This document shows positions 20,701-33,249 of a stretch of DNA of 64,000 nucleotides, piece by piece; position 1 is the stretch's first letter; each line of letters begins with the position of its first letter. The stretch comes from Rhabditoides inermis. Lineage: Eukaryota; Nematoda; Chromadorea; Rhabditida; Rhabditidae. A program made the position numbers and the translations under genes. Where the stretch lies: assembly GCA_963966185.1 (NCBI GenBank), contig CAWZYM010000076.1, positions 124,001-188,000 on the forward strand. The letters run 5' to 3'. The notes under the pieces are model-generated. The model was given only the letters and a program-made list of their open reading frames with translations. It was not told where the DNA came from and ran no database searches.

Positions 20701-21900
20701 TGTTAGTAAAAACCCAGTCTTCTGAATTTCAAAGTATTCTTTATGAACATTTCAAAAACAGATACAATGTTGTAATCGAGTAGTCGCAACAGCGAGAGAC
20801 GGTGGGACAAAAAGGCAGGTAAATCGTGCAAACGTCTGTCTTCCCGAGTGATAGTGGGGACAATGCGAAAGTGTTAGTAAAAACCCAGTCTTCTGAATTT
20901 CAAGATATTCTTCATGAACATTTCAAAAACAGATACAATGTTGTATTCGAGTAGTCGCAACAGCGAGAGACGCTGGGGCAAAAGGCAGGTAAATCGTGCA
21001 AACGTCTGTCTTCCCGAGTGATAGTGGGGACAATGCGAAAGTGTTAGTAAGAACCCAGCCTTCTGTATTTCAAAGTATTCTTCATGAACATGTTAAAAAC
21101 AGATACAATGTTGTATTCGAGTAGTCGCAACAGCGAGAGACGCTGGGGCAAAAGGCAGGTAAATCGTGCAAACGTCTGTCTCCCCGAGTGATAGTGGGGA
21201 CAATGCGAAAGTGTTAGTAAGAACCCAGTCTCCTGTATTCAAAGTATTCTTCATGAACATTTCAAAAACAGATACAATGTTGTATTCGAGTAGTCGCAAC
21301 AGCGAGAGACGGTGGGACAAAAAGGCAGGTAAATCGTGCAATGCAAACGTCTGTTTTTCCGAGTGGGAGTGGGGACAATGCGAAAGTGTTAGTAAGAACC
21401 CAGTCTCCTGTATTTTAAAGTATTCTTCATAAACCTTTTAAAAACAGATACAATGTTGAATTCGAGTAGTCGCAACAGCGAGAGACGATGGGACAAAAAG
21501 GCAGGTAAATCGTGCAAACGTCTGTCTTCCCGAGTGATAGTGGGGACAATGCGAAAGTGTTAGTAAGAACCCAGTCTCCTGTATTTCGAAGTGTTCTTCA
21601 TGAACATTTCAAAAACAGATACAATATTGTAATCGAGTAGTCGCAACAGCGAGAGACGGTGAGACAAAAAGGCAGGTAAATCGTGCAAACGTCTGTTTTT
21701 CCGAGTGGGAGTGGGGACAATGCGAAAGTGTTAGTAAGAACCCAGTCTCCTGTATTTCAAAGTTTTCTTCATGAATCTTTTAAAAACAGATACAATGTTG
21801 TATTCGAGTAGTCGCAACAGCGAGAGACGCTGGGGCAAAAGGCAGGTAAATCGTGCAAACGTCTGTCTTCCCGAGTGATAGTGGGGACAATGCGAAAGTG
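17800..21900 (+). repeat. Higher-order block A, copy 2
   Basis: Second copy of the 4.7-kb block. It carries the same run of variant monomers as 13.1-17.2 kb, including the internal edge. Identity breaks near 21.9 kb, where this copy enters a further set of short duplications. Confidence 0.85.
19385..19670 (+). repeat. Second internal copy of the array edge
   Basis: This copy lies 4,691 bp after the one at 14694, as part of a larger duplication. It has the same GC-rich start and the same ttcttcacggtcatt monomer but lacks the shortened ttagttatgtacaatg monomer, continuing instead with an ordinary one. Confidence 0.85.
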
Positions 21901-23350
21901 TTAGTAAGAACCCAGCCTTCTGTATTTCAAAGTATTCTTCATGAACATGTTAAAAACAGATACAATGTTGTATTCGAGTAGTCGCAACAGCGAGAGACGC
22001 TGGGGCAAAAGGCAGGTAAATCGTGCAAACGTCTGTCTCCCCGAGTGATAGTGGGGACAATGCGAAAGTGTTAGTAAGAACCCAGTCTCCTGTATTCAAA
22101 GTATTCTTCATGAACATTTCAAAAACAGATACAATGTTGTATTCGAGTAGTCGCAACAGCGAGAGACGGTGGGACAAAAAGGCAGGTAAATCGTGCAATG
22201 CAAACGTCTGTTTTTCCGAGTGGGAGTGGGGACAATGCGAAAGTGTTAGTAAGAACCCAGTCTCCTGTATTTTAAAGTATTCTTCATAAACCTTTTAAAA
22301 ACAGATACAATGTTGAATTCGAGTAGTCGCAACAGCGAGAGACGATGGGACAAAAAGGCAGGTAAATCGTGCAAACGTCTGTCTTCCCGAGTGATAGTGG
22401 GGACAATGCGAAAGTGTTAGTAAGAACCCAGTCTCCTGTATTTCGAAGTGTTCTTCATGAACATTTCAAAAACAGATACAATATTGTAATCGAGTAGTCG
22501 CAACAGCGAGAGACGGTGAGACAAAAAGGCAGGTAAATCGTGCAAACGTCTGTCTTCCCGAGTGATAGTGGGGACAATGCGAAAGTGTTAGTAAGAACCC
22601 AGTCTCCTGTATTTCGAAGTGTTCTTCATGAACATTTCAAAAACAGATACAATATTGTAATCGAGTAGTCGCAACAGCGAGAGACGGTGAGACAAAAAAG
22701 GCAGGTAAATCGTGCAAACGTCTGTTTTTCCGAGTGGGAGTGGGGACAATGCGAAAGTGTTAGTAAGAACCCAGTCTCCTGTATTTCAAAGTTTTCTTCA
22801 TGAATCTTTTAAAAACAGATACAATGTTGTATTCGAGTAGTCGCAACAGCGAGAGACGCTGGGGCAAAAGGCAGGTAAATCGTGCAAACGTCTGTCTTCC
22901 CGAGTGATAGTGGGGACAATGCGAAAGTGTTAGTAAGAACCCAGCCTTCTGTATTTCAAAGTATTCTTCATGAACATGTTAAAAACAGATACAATGTTGT
23001 ATTCGAGTAGTCGCAACAGCGAGAGACGCTGGGGCAAAAGGCAGGTAAATCGTGCAAACGTCTGTCTCCCCGAGTGATAGTGGGGACAATGCGAAAGTGT
23101 TAGTAAGAACCCAGTCTCCTGTATTCAAAGTATTCTTCATGAACATTTCAAAAACAGATACAATGTTGTATTCGAGTAGTCGCAACAGCGAGAGACGGTG
23201 GGACAAAAAGGCAGGTAAATCGTGCAATGCAAACGTCTGTTTTTCCGAGTGGGAGTGGGGACAATGCGAAAGTGTTAGTAAGAACCCAGTCTCCTGTATT
23301 TTAAAGTATTCTTCATAAACCTTTTAAAAACAGATACAATGTGGAATTCG
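21090..23350 (+). repeat. Five- and six-monomer higher-order repeats (857 and 1,029 bp)
   Basis: The monomer with tctccccgag, followed by the tattcaaagta monomer and the cgatgggac monomer, recurs at about 21166, 22023 and 23052. The spacings of 857 and 1,029 bp differ by one monomer: the second unit has an extra cgaagtgttc monomer. A related unit is seen at 16424 and a mutated one at 25109 (gatagatag). Confidence 0.85.
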
Positions 23351-25699
23351 AGTAGTCGCAACAGCGAGAGACGATGGGACAAAAAGGCAGGTAAATCGTG
23401 CAAACGTCTGTCTTCCCGAGTGATAGTGGGGACAATGCGAAAGTGTTAGTAAGAACCCAGTCTCCTGTATTTCGAAGTGTTCTTCATGAACATTTCAAAA
23501 ACAGATACAATATTGTAATCGAGTAGTCGCAACAGCGAGAGACGGTGAGACAAAAAGGCAGGTAAATCGTGCAAACGTCTGTTTTTCCGAGTGGGAGTGG
23601 GGACAATGCGAAAGTGTTAGTAAGAACCCAGTCTCCTGTATTTCAAAATATTCTTCATGAACCTTTTAAAAACAGATACAATGTTGTATTCGAGTAGTCG
23701 CAACAGCGAGAGACGCTGGGGCAAAAGGCAGGTAAATCGTGCAAACGTCTGTCTTCCCGAGTGATAGTGGGGACAATGCGAAAGTGTTAGTAAGAACCCA
23801 GCCTTCTGTATTTTCAAAGTATTCTTCATGAACATGTTAAAAACAGATACAATGTTGTATTCGAGTAGTCGCAACAGCGAGAGACGCTGGGGCAAAAGGC
23901 AGGTAAATCGTGCAAACGTCTGTCTTCCCGAGTGATAGTGGGGACAATGCGAAAGTGTTAGTAAGAACCCAGCCTTCTGTATTTCAAAGTATTCTTCATG
24001 AACATGTTAAAAACAGATACAATGTTGTATTCGAGTAGTCGCAACAGCGAGAGACGCTGGGGCAAAAGGCAGGTAAATCGTGCAAACGTCTGTCTTCCCG
24101 AGTGATAGTGGGGACAATGCGAAAGTGTTAGTAAGAACCCAGTCTCCTGTATTTCAAAGTGTTCTTCATGAACATTTCAAAAACAGATACAATATTGTAA
24201 TCGAGTAGTCGCAACAGCGAGAGACGGTGAGACAAAAAGGCAGGTAAATCGTGCAAACGCAAACGTCTGTCTTCCCGAGTGATAGTGGGGACAATGCGAA
24301 AGTGTTAGTAAGAACCCAGTCTCCTGTATTTCAAAATATTCTTCATGAACCTTTTAAAAACAGATACAATGTTGTATTCGAGTAGTCGCAACAGCGAGAG
24401 ACGGTGGGACAAAAAGGCAGGTAAATCGTGCAAACGTCTGTCTTCCCGAGTGATAGTGGGGACAATGCGAAAGTGTTAGTAAAAACCCAGTCTCCTGTAT
24501 TTCAAAGTATTCTTCATAAATATTTCAAAAACAGATACAATGTTGTATTCGAGTAGTCGCAACAGCGAGAGACGCTGGGGCAAAAGGCAGGTAAATCGTG
24601 CAAACGTCTGTCTTCCCGAGTGATAGTGGGGACAATGCGAAAGTGTTAGTAAAAACCCAGTCTCCTGTATTTCAAAGTATTCTTTATGAACCATTCAAAA
24701 ACAGATACAATGTTGTAATCGAGTAGTCGCAACAGCGAGAGACGGTGGGACAAAAAGGCAGGTAAATCGTGCAAACGTCTGTCTTCCCGAGTGATAGTGG
24801 GGACAATGCGAAAGTGTTAGTAAAAACCCAGTCTTCTGAATTTCAAAATATTCTTCATGAACATTTCAAAAACAGATACAATGTTGTATTCGAGTAGTCG
24901 CAACAGCGAGAGACGCTGGGGCAAAAGGCAGGTAAATCGTGCAAACGTCTGTCTTCCCGAGTGATAGTGGGGACAATGCGAAAGTGTTAGTAAGAACCCA
25001 GCCTTCTGTATTTCAAAGTATTCTTCATGAACATGTTAAAAACAGATACAATGTTGTATTCGAGTAGTCGCAACAGCGAGAGACGCTGGGGCAAAAGGCA
25101 GGTAAATCGTGCAAACGTCTGTCTCCCCGATAGATAGTGGGGACAATGCGAAAGTGTTAGTAAGAACCCAGTCTCCTGTATTCAAAGTATTCTTCATGAA
25201 CATTTCAAAAACAGATACAATGTTGTATTCGAGTAGTCGCAACAGCGAGAGACGGTGGGACAAAAAGGCAGGTAAATCGTGCAAACGTCTGTTTTTCCGA
25301 GTGGGAGTGGGGACAATGCGAAAGTGTTAGTAAGAACCCAGTCTCCTGTATTTTAAAGTATTCTTCATAAACCTTTTAAAAACAGATACAATGTTGAATT
25401 CGAGTAGTCGCAACAGCGAGAGACGATGGGACAAAAAGGCAGGTAAATCGTGCAAACGTCTGTCTTCCCGAGTGATAGTGGGGACAATGCGAAAGTGTTA
25501 GTAAGAACTCAGCCTTCTGTATTTCAAAGTATTCTTCATGAACATGTTAAAAACAGATACAATGTTGTATTCGAGTAGTCGCAACAGCGAGAGGCGCTGG
25601 GGCAAAAGGCAGGTAAATCGTGCAAACGTCTGTCTTCCCGAGTGATAGTGGGGACAATGCGAAAGTGTTAGTAAGAACCCAGCCTTCTGTATTTCAAAG

Positions 25700-28600
25700 T
25701 ATTCTTCATGAACATGTTAAAAACAGATACAATGTTGTATTCGAGTAGTCGCAACAGCGAGAGACGCTGGGGCAAAAGGCAGGTAAATCGTAATCGTGCA
25801 AACGTCTGTCTCCCCGAGTGATAGTGGGGACAATGCGAAAGTGTTAGTAAGAACCCAGTCTCCTGTATTCAAAGTATTCTTCATGAACATTTCAAAAACA
25901 GATACAATGTTGTAATCGAGTAGTCGCAACAGCGAGAGACGGTGGGACAAAAAGGCAGGTAAATCGTGCAAACGTCTGTCTTCCCGAGTGGGAGTGGGAA
26001 CAATGCGAAAGTGTTAGTAAGAACCCAGTCTCCTGTATTTCAAAATATTCTTCATGAACATTTCAAAAACAGATACAATGTTGTATTCGAGTAGTCGCAA
26101 CAGCGAGAGACGCTGGGGCAAAAGGCAGGTAAATCGTGCAAACGTCTGTCTTGCCGAGTGAGAGTGGGGGCAATGAGAAAATGTTAGTTAGAACCCAGCA
26201 TTCTGTATTTAAAGTAATCTTCATGAAGATACAATGTTGTAATCGAGTAGTCGCAACAGCGAGAGACGGTGGGACAAAAAGGCAGGTAAATCGTGCAAAC
26301 GTCTGTCTTGCCGAGTGAGAGTGGGGGCAATGAGAAAATGTTAGTTAGAACCCAGCATTCTGTATTTAAAGTAATCTTCATGAAGATACAATGTTGTAAT
26401 CGAGTAGTCGCAACAGCGAGAGACGGTGGAACAAAAAGGCAGGTAAATCGTGCAAACGTCTGTCTTCCCGAGTGGGAGTGGGAACAATGCGAAAGTGTTA
26501 GTAAGAACCCAGTCTCCTGTATTTCAAAATATTCTTCATGAACCTTTTAAAAACAGATACAATGTTGTATTCGAGTAGTCGCAACAGCGAGAGACGCTGG
26601 GGCAAAAGGCAGGTAAATCGTGCCAACGTCTGTCTTCCCGAGTGATAGTGGGGACAATGCGAAAGTGTTAGTAAGAACCCAGTCTCCTGTATTTTGAAGT
26701 ATTCTTCATGAACATTTCAAAAACAGATACATTGTTGTAATCGAGTAGTCGCAACAGCGAGAGACGGTGGAACAAAAAGGCAGGTAAATCGTGCAAACGT
26801 CTGTCTTCCCGAGTGATAGTGGAGACAATGCGAAAGTGTTAGTAAGAACCCAGTCTCCTGTATTTCAAAGTATTCTTCATGAACATTTCGAAAACAGATA
26901 CAATGTTGTATTCGAGTAGTGTAGTCGTAACAGCGAGAGACGCTGGGGCAAAAGGCAGGTAAATCGTGCAAACGTATGTCTTCCCGAGTGGGATTGGGAA
27001 CCATGCGAAAGTGTTAGTAAGAACCCAGTCTCCTGTTTTTCAAAGTATTCTTCATGAACATTTCAAAAACAGATACAATGTTGTAATCGAGTAGTCGCAA
27101 CAGCGAGAGACGCTGGGACAAAAGGCAGGTAAATCGTGCACATGTCTGTCTTTTCGAGTGGGAGTGGGGACAATGCGAAAGTGTTAGTAAGAACCCAGTC
27201 TCCTGTATTTCAAAATATTCTTCATGAACATCTCAAAAACAGATACAATGTTGTATTCGAGTAGTCGCAACAGCGAGAGACGCTGGGGCAAAAGGCAGGT
27301 AAATCGTGCAAACGTCTGTCTTCCCGAGTGATAGTGGGGACAATGCGAAAGTGTTAGTAAGAACCCAGCCTTCTGTATTTCAAAGTATTCTTCATGAACA
27401 TGTTAAAAACAGATACAATGTTGTATTCGAGTAGTCGCAACAGCGAGAGACGCTGGGGCAAAAGGCAGGTAAATCGTAATCGTGCAAACGTCTGTCTCCC
27501 CGAGTGATAGTGGGGACAATGCGAAAGTGTTAGTAAGAACCCAGTCTCCTGTATTCAAAGTATTCTTCATGAACATTTCAAAAACAGATACAATGTTGTA
27601 ATCGAGTAGTCGCAACAGCGAGAGACGGTGGGACAAAAAGGCAGGTAAATCGTGCAAACGTCTGTCTTCCCGAGTGGGAGTGGGAACAATGCGAAAGTGT
27701 TAGTAAGAACCCAGTCTCCTGTATTTCAAAATATTCTTCATGAACATTTCAAAAACAGATACAATGTTGTATTCGAGTAGTCGCAACAGCGAGAGACGCT
27801 GGGGCAAAAGGCAGGTAAATCGTGCAAACGTCTGTCTTGCCGAGTGAGAGTGGGGGCAATGAGAAAATGTTAGTTAGAACCCAGCATTCTGTATTTAAAG
27901 TAATCTTCATGAAGATACAATGTTGTAATCGAGTAGTCGCAACAGCGAGAGACGGTGGGACAAAAAGGCAGGTAAATCGTGCAAACGTCTGTCTTGCCGA
28001 GTGAGAGTGGGGGCAATGAGAAAATGTTAGTTAGAACCCAGCATTCTGTATTTAAAGTAATCTTCATGAAGATACAATGTTGTAATCGAGTAGTCGCAAC
28101 AGCGAGAGACGGTGGAACAAAAAGGCAGGTAAATCGTGCAAACGTCTGTCTTCCCGAGTGGGAGTGGGAACAATGCGAAAGTGTTAGTAAGAACCCAGTC
28201 TCCTGTATTTCAAAATATTCTTCATGAACATTTCAAAAACAGATACAATGTTGTATTCGAGTAGTCGCAACAGCGAGAGACGCTGGGGCAAAAGGCAGGT
28301 AAATCGTGCACACGTATGTCTTCCCGAGTGGGAGTGGGAACAATGCGAAAGTGTTAGTAAGAACCCAGTCTCCTGTATTTCAAAATATTCTTCATGAACC
28401 TTTTAAAAACAGATACAATGTTGTATTCGAGTAGTCGCAACAGCGAGAGACGCTGGGGCAAAAGGCAGGTAAATCGTGCCAACGTCTGTCTTCCCGAGTG
28501 ATAGTGGGGACAATGCGAAAGTGTTAGTAAGAACCCAGTCTCCTGTATTTTGAAGTATTCTTCATGAACATTTCAAAAACAGATACATTGTTGTAATCGA
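25700..28600 (+). repeat. Tandem 1,686-bp duplication including 157-bp monomers
   Basis: Monomers at 25717-26540 recur at 27403-28227 with an offset of exactly 1,686 bp, including the small aatcgtaatcgtgc duplication (25787/27473) and two successive 157-bp monomers. Further right the offset is 1,856, so copy 2 gained one monomer. This is also where the 157-bp class first appears. Confidence 0.85.
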
Positions 28601-31600
28601 GTAGTCGCAACAGCGAGAGACGGTGGAACAAAAAGGCAGGTAAATCGTGCAAACGTCTGTCTTCCCGAGTGATAGTGGAGACAATGCGAAAGTGTTAGTA
28701 AGAACCCAGTCTCCTGTATTTCAAAGTATTCTTCATGAACATTTCGAAAACAGATACAATGTTGTATTCGAGTAGTGTAGTCGTAACAGCGAGAGACGCT
28801 GGGGCAAAAGGCAGGTAAATCGTGCAAACGTATGTCTTCCCGAGTGGGATTGGGAACAATGCGAAAGTGTTAGTAAGAACCCAGTCTCCTGTTTTTCAAA
28901 GTATTCTTCATGAACATTTCAAAAACAGATACAATGTTGTAATCGAGTAGTCGCAACAGCGAGAGACGCTGGGACAAAAGGCAGGTAAATCGTGCACATG
29001 TCTGTCTTTTCGAGTGGGAGTGGGGACAATGCGAAAGTGTTAGTAAGAACCCAGTCTCCTGTATTTCAAAATATTCTTCATGAACATCTCAAAAACAGAC
29101 ACAATGTTTTATTCGAGTAGTCGCAACAGCGAGAGACGCTGGGGCAAAAGGCAGGTAAATCGTGCACACGTCTGTCTTCCCGAGTGATAGTGGGGACAAT
29201 GCGAAAGTGTTAGTAAGAACCCAGTCTCCTGTAATTCAAAGTATTTTTCATGAACATTTTAAAAACAGATACCATGTTGTAATCGAGTAGTCGCAACAGC
29301 GAGAGACGGTGGGACAAAAAGGCAGGTAAATCGTGCAAACGTCTGTCTTCCCGAGTGGGAGTGGGAACAATGCGAAAGTGTTAGTAAGAACCCAGTCTCC
29401 TTATTTCAAAATATTCTTCATGAACCTTTTAAAAACAGATACAATGTTGTATTCGAGTAGTCGCAACAGCGAGAGACGCTGGGGCAAAAGGCAGGTAAAT
29501 CGTGCAAACGTCTGTCTTCCCGAGTGATAGTGGGGACAATGCGAAAGTGTTAGTTAGAACCCAGTCTCCTGTATTTCAAAGTATTCTTCATGAACATTTC
29601 GAAAACAGATACAATGTTGTAATCGAGTAGTCGTAACAGCGAGAGACGCTGGGGCAAAAAGCAGGTAAATCGTGCAAACGTATGTCTTCCCGAGTGGGAG
29701 TGGGAACAATGCGAAAGTGTTAGTAAGAACCCAGTCTCCTGTTTTTCAAAGTATTCTTCATGAACATTTCAAAAACAGATACAATGTTGTAATCGAGTAG
29801 TCGCAACAGCGAGAGACGCTGGGACAAAAGGCAGGTAAATCGTGCACATGTCTGTCTTGCCGAGTGAGAGTGGGGGCAATGAGAAAATGTTAGTTAGAAC
29901 CCAGCATTCTGTATTTAAAGTAATCTTCATGAAGATACAATGTTGTAATCGAGTAGTCGCAACAGCGAGAGACGGTGGGACAAAAAGGCAGGTAAATCGT
30001 GCAAACGTCTGTCTTGCCGAGTGAGAGTGGGGGCAATGAGAAAATGTTAGTTAGAACCCAGCATTCTGTATTTAAAGTAATCTTCATGAAGATACAATGT
30101 TGTAATCGAGTAGTCGCAACAGCGAGAGACGGTGGAACAAAAAGGCAGGTAAATCGTGCAAACGTCTGTCTTCCCGAGTGGGAGTGGGAACAATGCGAAA
30201 GTGTTAGTAAGAACCCAGTCTCCTGTATTTCAAAATAATCTTCATGAACATTTCAAAAACAGATACAATGTTGTATTCGAGTAGTCGCAACAGCGAGAGA
30301 CGCTGGGGCAAAAGGCAGGTAAATCGTGCACACGTATGTCTTCCCGAGTGGGAGTGGGAACAATGCGAAAGTGTTAGTAAGAACCCAGTCTCCTGTATTT
30401 CAAAATATTCTTCATGAACCTTTTAAAAACAGATACAATGTTGTATTCGAGTAGTCGCAACAGCGAGAGACGCTGGGGCAAAAGGCAGGTAAATCGTGCC
30501 AACGTCTGTCTTCCCGAGTGGGAGTGGGAACAATGCGAAAGTGTTAGTAAGAACCCAGTCTCCTGTATTTCAAAATATTCTTCATGAACCTTTTAAAAAC
30601 AGATACAATGTTGTATTCGAGTAGTCGCAACAGCGAGAGACGCTGGGGCAAAAGGCAGGTAAATCGTGCCAACGTCTGTCTTCCCGAGTGATAGTGGGGA
30701 CAATGCGAAAGTGTTAGTAAGAACCCAGTCTCCTGTATTTTGAAGTATTCTTCATGAACATTTCAAAAACAGATACATTGTTGTAATCGAGTAGTCGCAA
30801 CAGCGAGAGACGGTGGAACAAAAAGGCAGGTAAATCGTGCAAACGTCTGTCTTCCCGAGTGGGAGTGGGAACAATGCGAAAGTGTTAGTAAGAACCCAGT
30901 CTCCTGTATTTCAAAATATTCTTCATGAACATTTCAAAAACAGATACAATGTTGTATTCGAGTAGTCGCAACAGCGAGAGACGCTGGGGCAAAAGGCAGG
31001 TAAATCGTGCACACGTATGTCTTCCCGAGTGGGAGTGGGAACAATGCGAAAGTGTTAGTAAGAACCCAGTCTCCTGTATTTCAAAATATTCTTCATGAAC
31101 CTTTTAAAAACAGATACAATGTTGTATTCGAGTAGTCGCAACAGCGAGAGACGCTGGGGCAAAAGGCAGGTAAATCGTGCCAACGTCTGTCTTCCCGAGT
31201 GATAGTGGGGACAATGCGAAAGTGTTAGTAAGAACCCAGTCTCCTGTATTTTGAAGTATTCTTCATGAACATTTCAAAAACAGATACATTGTTGTAATCG
31301 AGTAGTCGCAACAGCGAGAGACGGTGGAACAAAAAGGCAGGTAAATCGTGCAAACGTCTGTCTTCCCGAGTGATAGTGGGGACAATGCGAAAGTGTTAGT
31401 AAGAACCCAGTCTCCTGTATTTCAAAGTATTCTTCATGAACATTTCGAAAACAGATACAATGTTGTATTCGAGTAGTGTAGTCGTAACAGCGAGAGACGC
31501 TGGGGCAATAGGCAGGTAAATCGTGCAAACGTATGTCTTCCCGAGTGGGAGTGGGAACAATGCGAAAGTGTTAGTAAGAACCCAGTCTCCTGTTTTTCAA

Positions 31601-33249
31601 AGTATTCTTCATGAACATTTCAAAAACAGATACAATGTTGTAATCGAGTAGTCGCAACAGCGAGAGACGCTGGGACAAAAGGCAGGTAAATCGTGCACAT
31701 GTCTGTCTTTTCGAGTGGGAGTGGGGACAATGCGAAAGTGTTAGTAAGAACCCAGTCTCCTGTATTTCAAAATATTCTTCATGAACATCTCAAAAACAGA
31801 TACAATGTTTTATTCGAGTAGTCGCAACAGCGAGAGACGCTGGGGCAAAAGGCAGGTAAATCGTGCACACGTCTGTCTTCCCGAGTGATAGTGGGGACAA
31901 TGCGAAAGTGTTAGTAAGAACCCAGTCTCCTGTAATTCAAAGTATTTTTCATGAACATTTCAAAAACAGATACCATGTTGTAATCGAGTAGTCGCAACAG
32001 CGAGAGACGGTGGGACAAAAAGGCAGGTAAATCGTGCAAACGTCTGTCTTCCCGAGTGGGAGTGGGAACAATGCGAAAGTGTTAGTAAGAACCCAGTCTC
32101 CTGTATTTCAAAAGATTCTTCATGAACCTTTTAAAAACAGATACAATGTTGTATTCGAGTAGTCGCAACAGCGAGAGACGCTGGGGCAAAAGGCAGGTAA
32201 ATCGTGCAAACGTCTGTCTTCCCGAGTGGGAGTGGGAACAATGCGAAAGTGTTAGTAAGAACCCAGTCTCCTGTATTTCAAAATATTCTTCATGAACATT
32301 TCAAAAACAGATACAATGTTGTATTCGAGTAGTCGCAACAGCGAGAGACGCTGGGGCAAAAGGCAGGTAAATCGTGCAAACGTCTGTCTTGCCGAGTGAG
32401 AGTGGGGGCAATGAGAAAATGTTAGTTAGAACCCAGCATTCTGTATTTAAAGTAATCTTCATGAAGATACAATGTTGTAATCGAGTAGTCGCAACAGCGA
32501 GAGACGGTGGAACAAAAAGGCAGGTAAATCGTGCAAACGTCTGTCTTCCCGAGTGGGAGTGGGAACAATGCGAAAGTGTTAGTAAGAACCCAGTCTCCTG
32601 TATTTCAAAATATTCTTCATGAACATTTCAAAAACAGATACAATGTTGTATTCGAGTAGTCGCAACAGCGAGAGACGCTGGGGCAAAAGGCAGGTAAATC
32701 GTGCACACGTATGTCTTCCCGAGTGGGAGTGGGAACAATGCGAAAGTGTTAGTAAGAACCCAGTCTCCTGTATTTCAAAATATTCTTCATGAACCTTTTA
32801 AAAACAGATACAATGTTGTATTCGAGTAGTCGCAACAGCGAGAGACGCTGGGGCAAAAGGCAGGTAAATCGTGCCAACGTCTGTCTTCCCGAGTGATAGT
32901 GGGGACAATGCGAAAGTGTTAGTTAGAACCCAGTCTCCTGTATTTCAAAGTATTCTTCATGAACATTTCGAAAACAGATACAATGTTGTAATCGAGTAGT
33001 CGTAACAGCGAGAGACGCTGGGGCAAAAAGCAGGTAAATCGTGCCAACGTCTGTCTTCCCGAGTGATAGTGGGGACAATGCGAAAGTGTTAGTAAGAACC
33101 CAGTCTCCTGTATTTTGAAGTATTCTTCATGAACATTTCGAAAACAGATACAATGTTGTAATCGAGTAGTCGTAACAGCGAGAGACGCTGGGGCAAAAAG
33201 CAGGTAAATCGTGCACACGTATGTCTTCCCGAGTGGGAGTGGGAACAAT

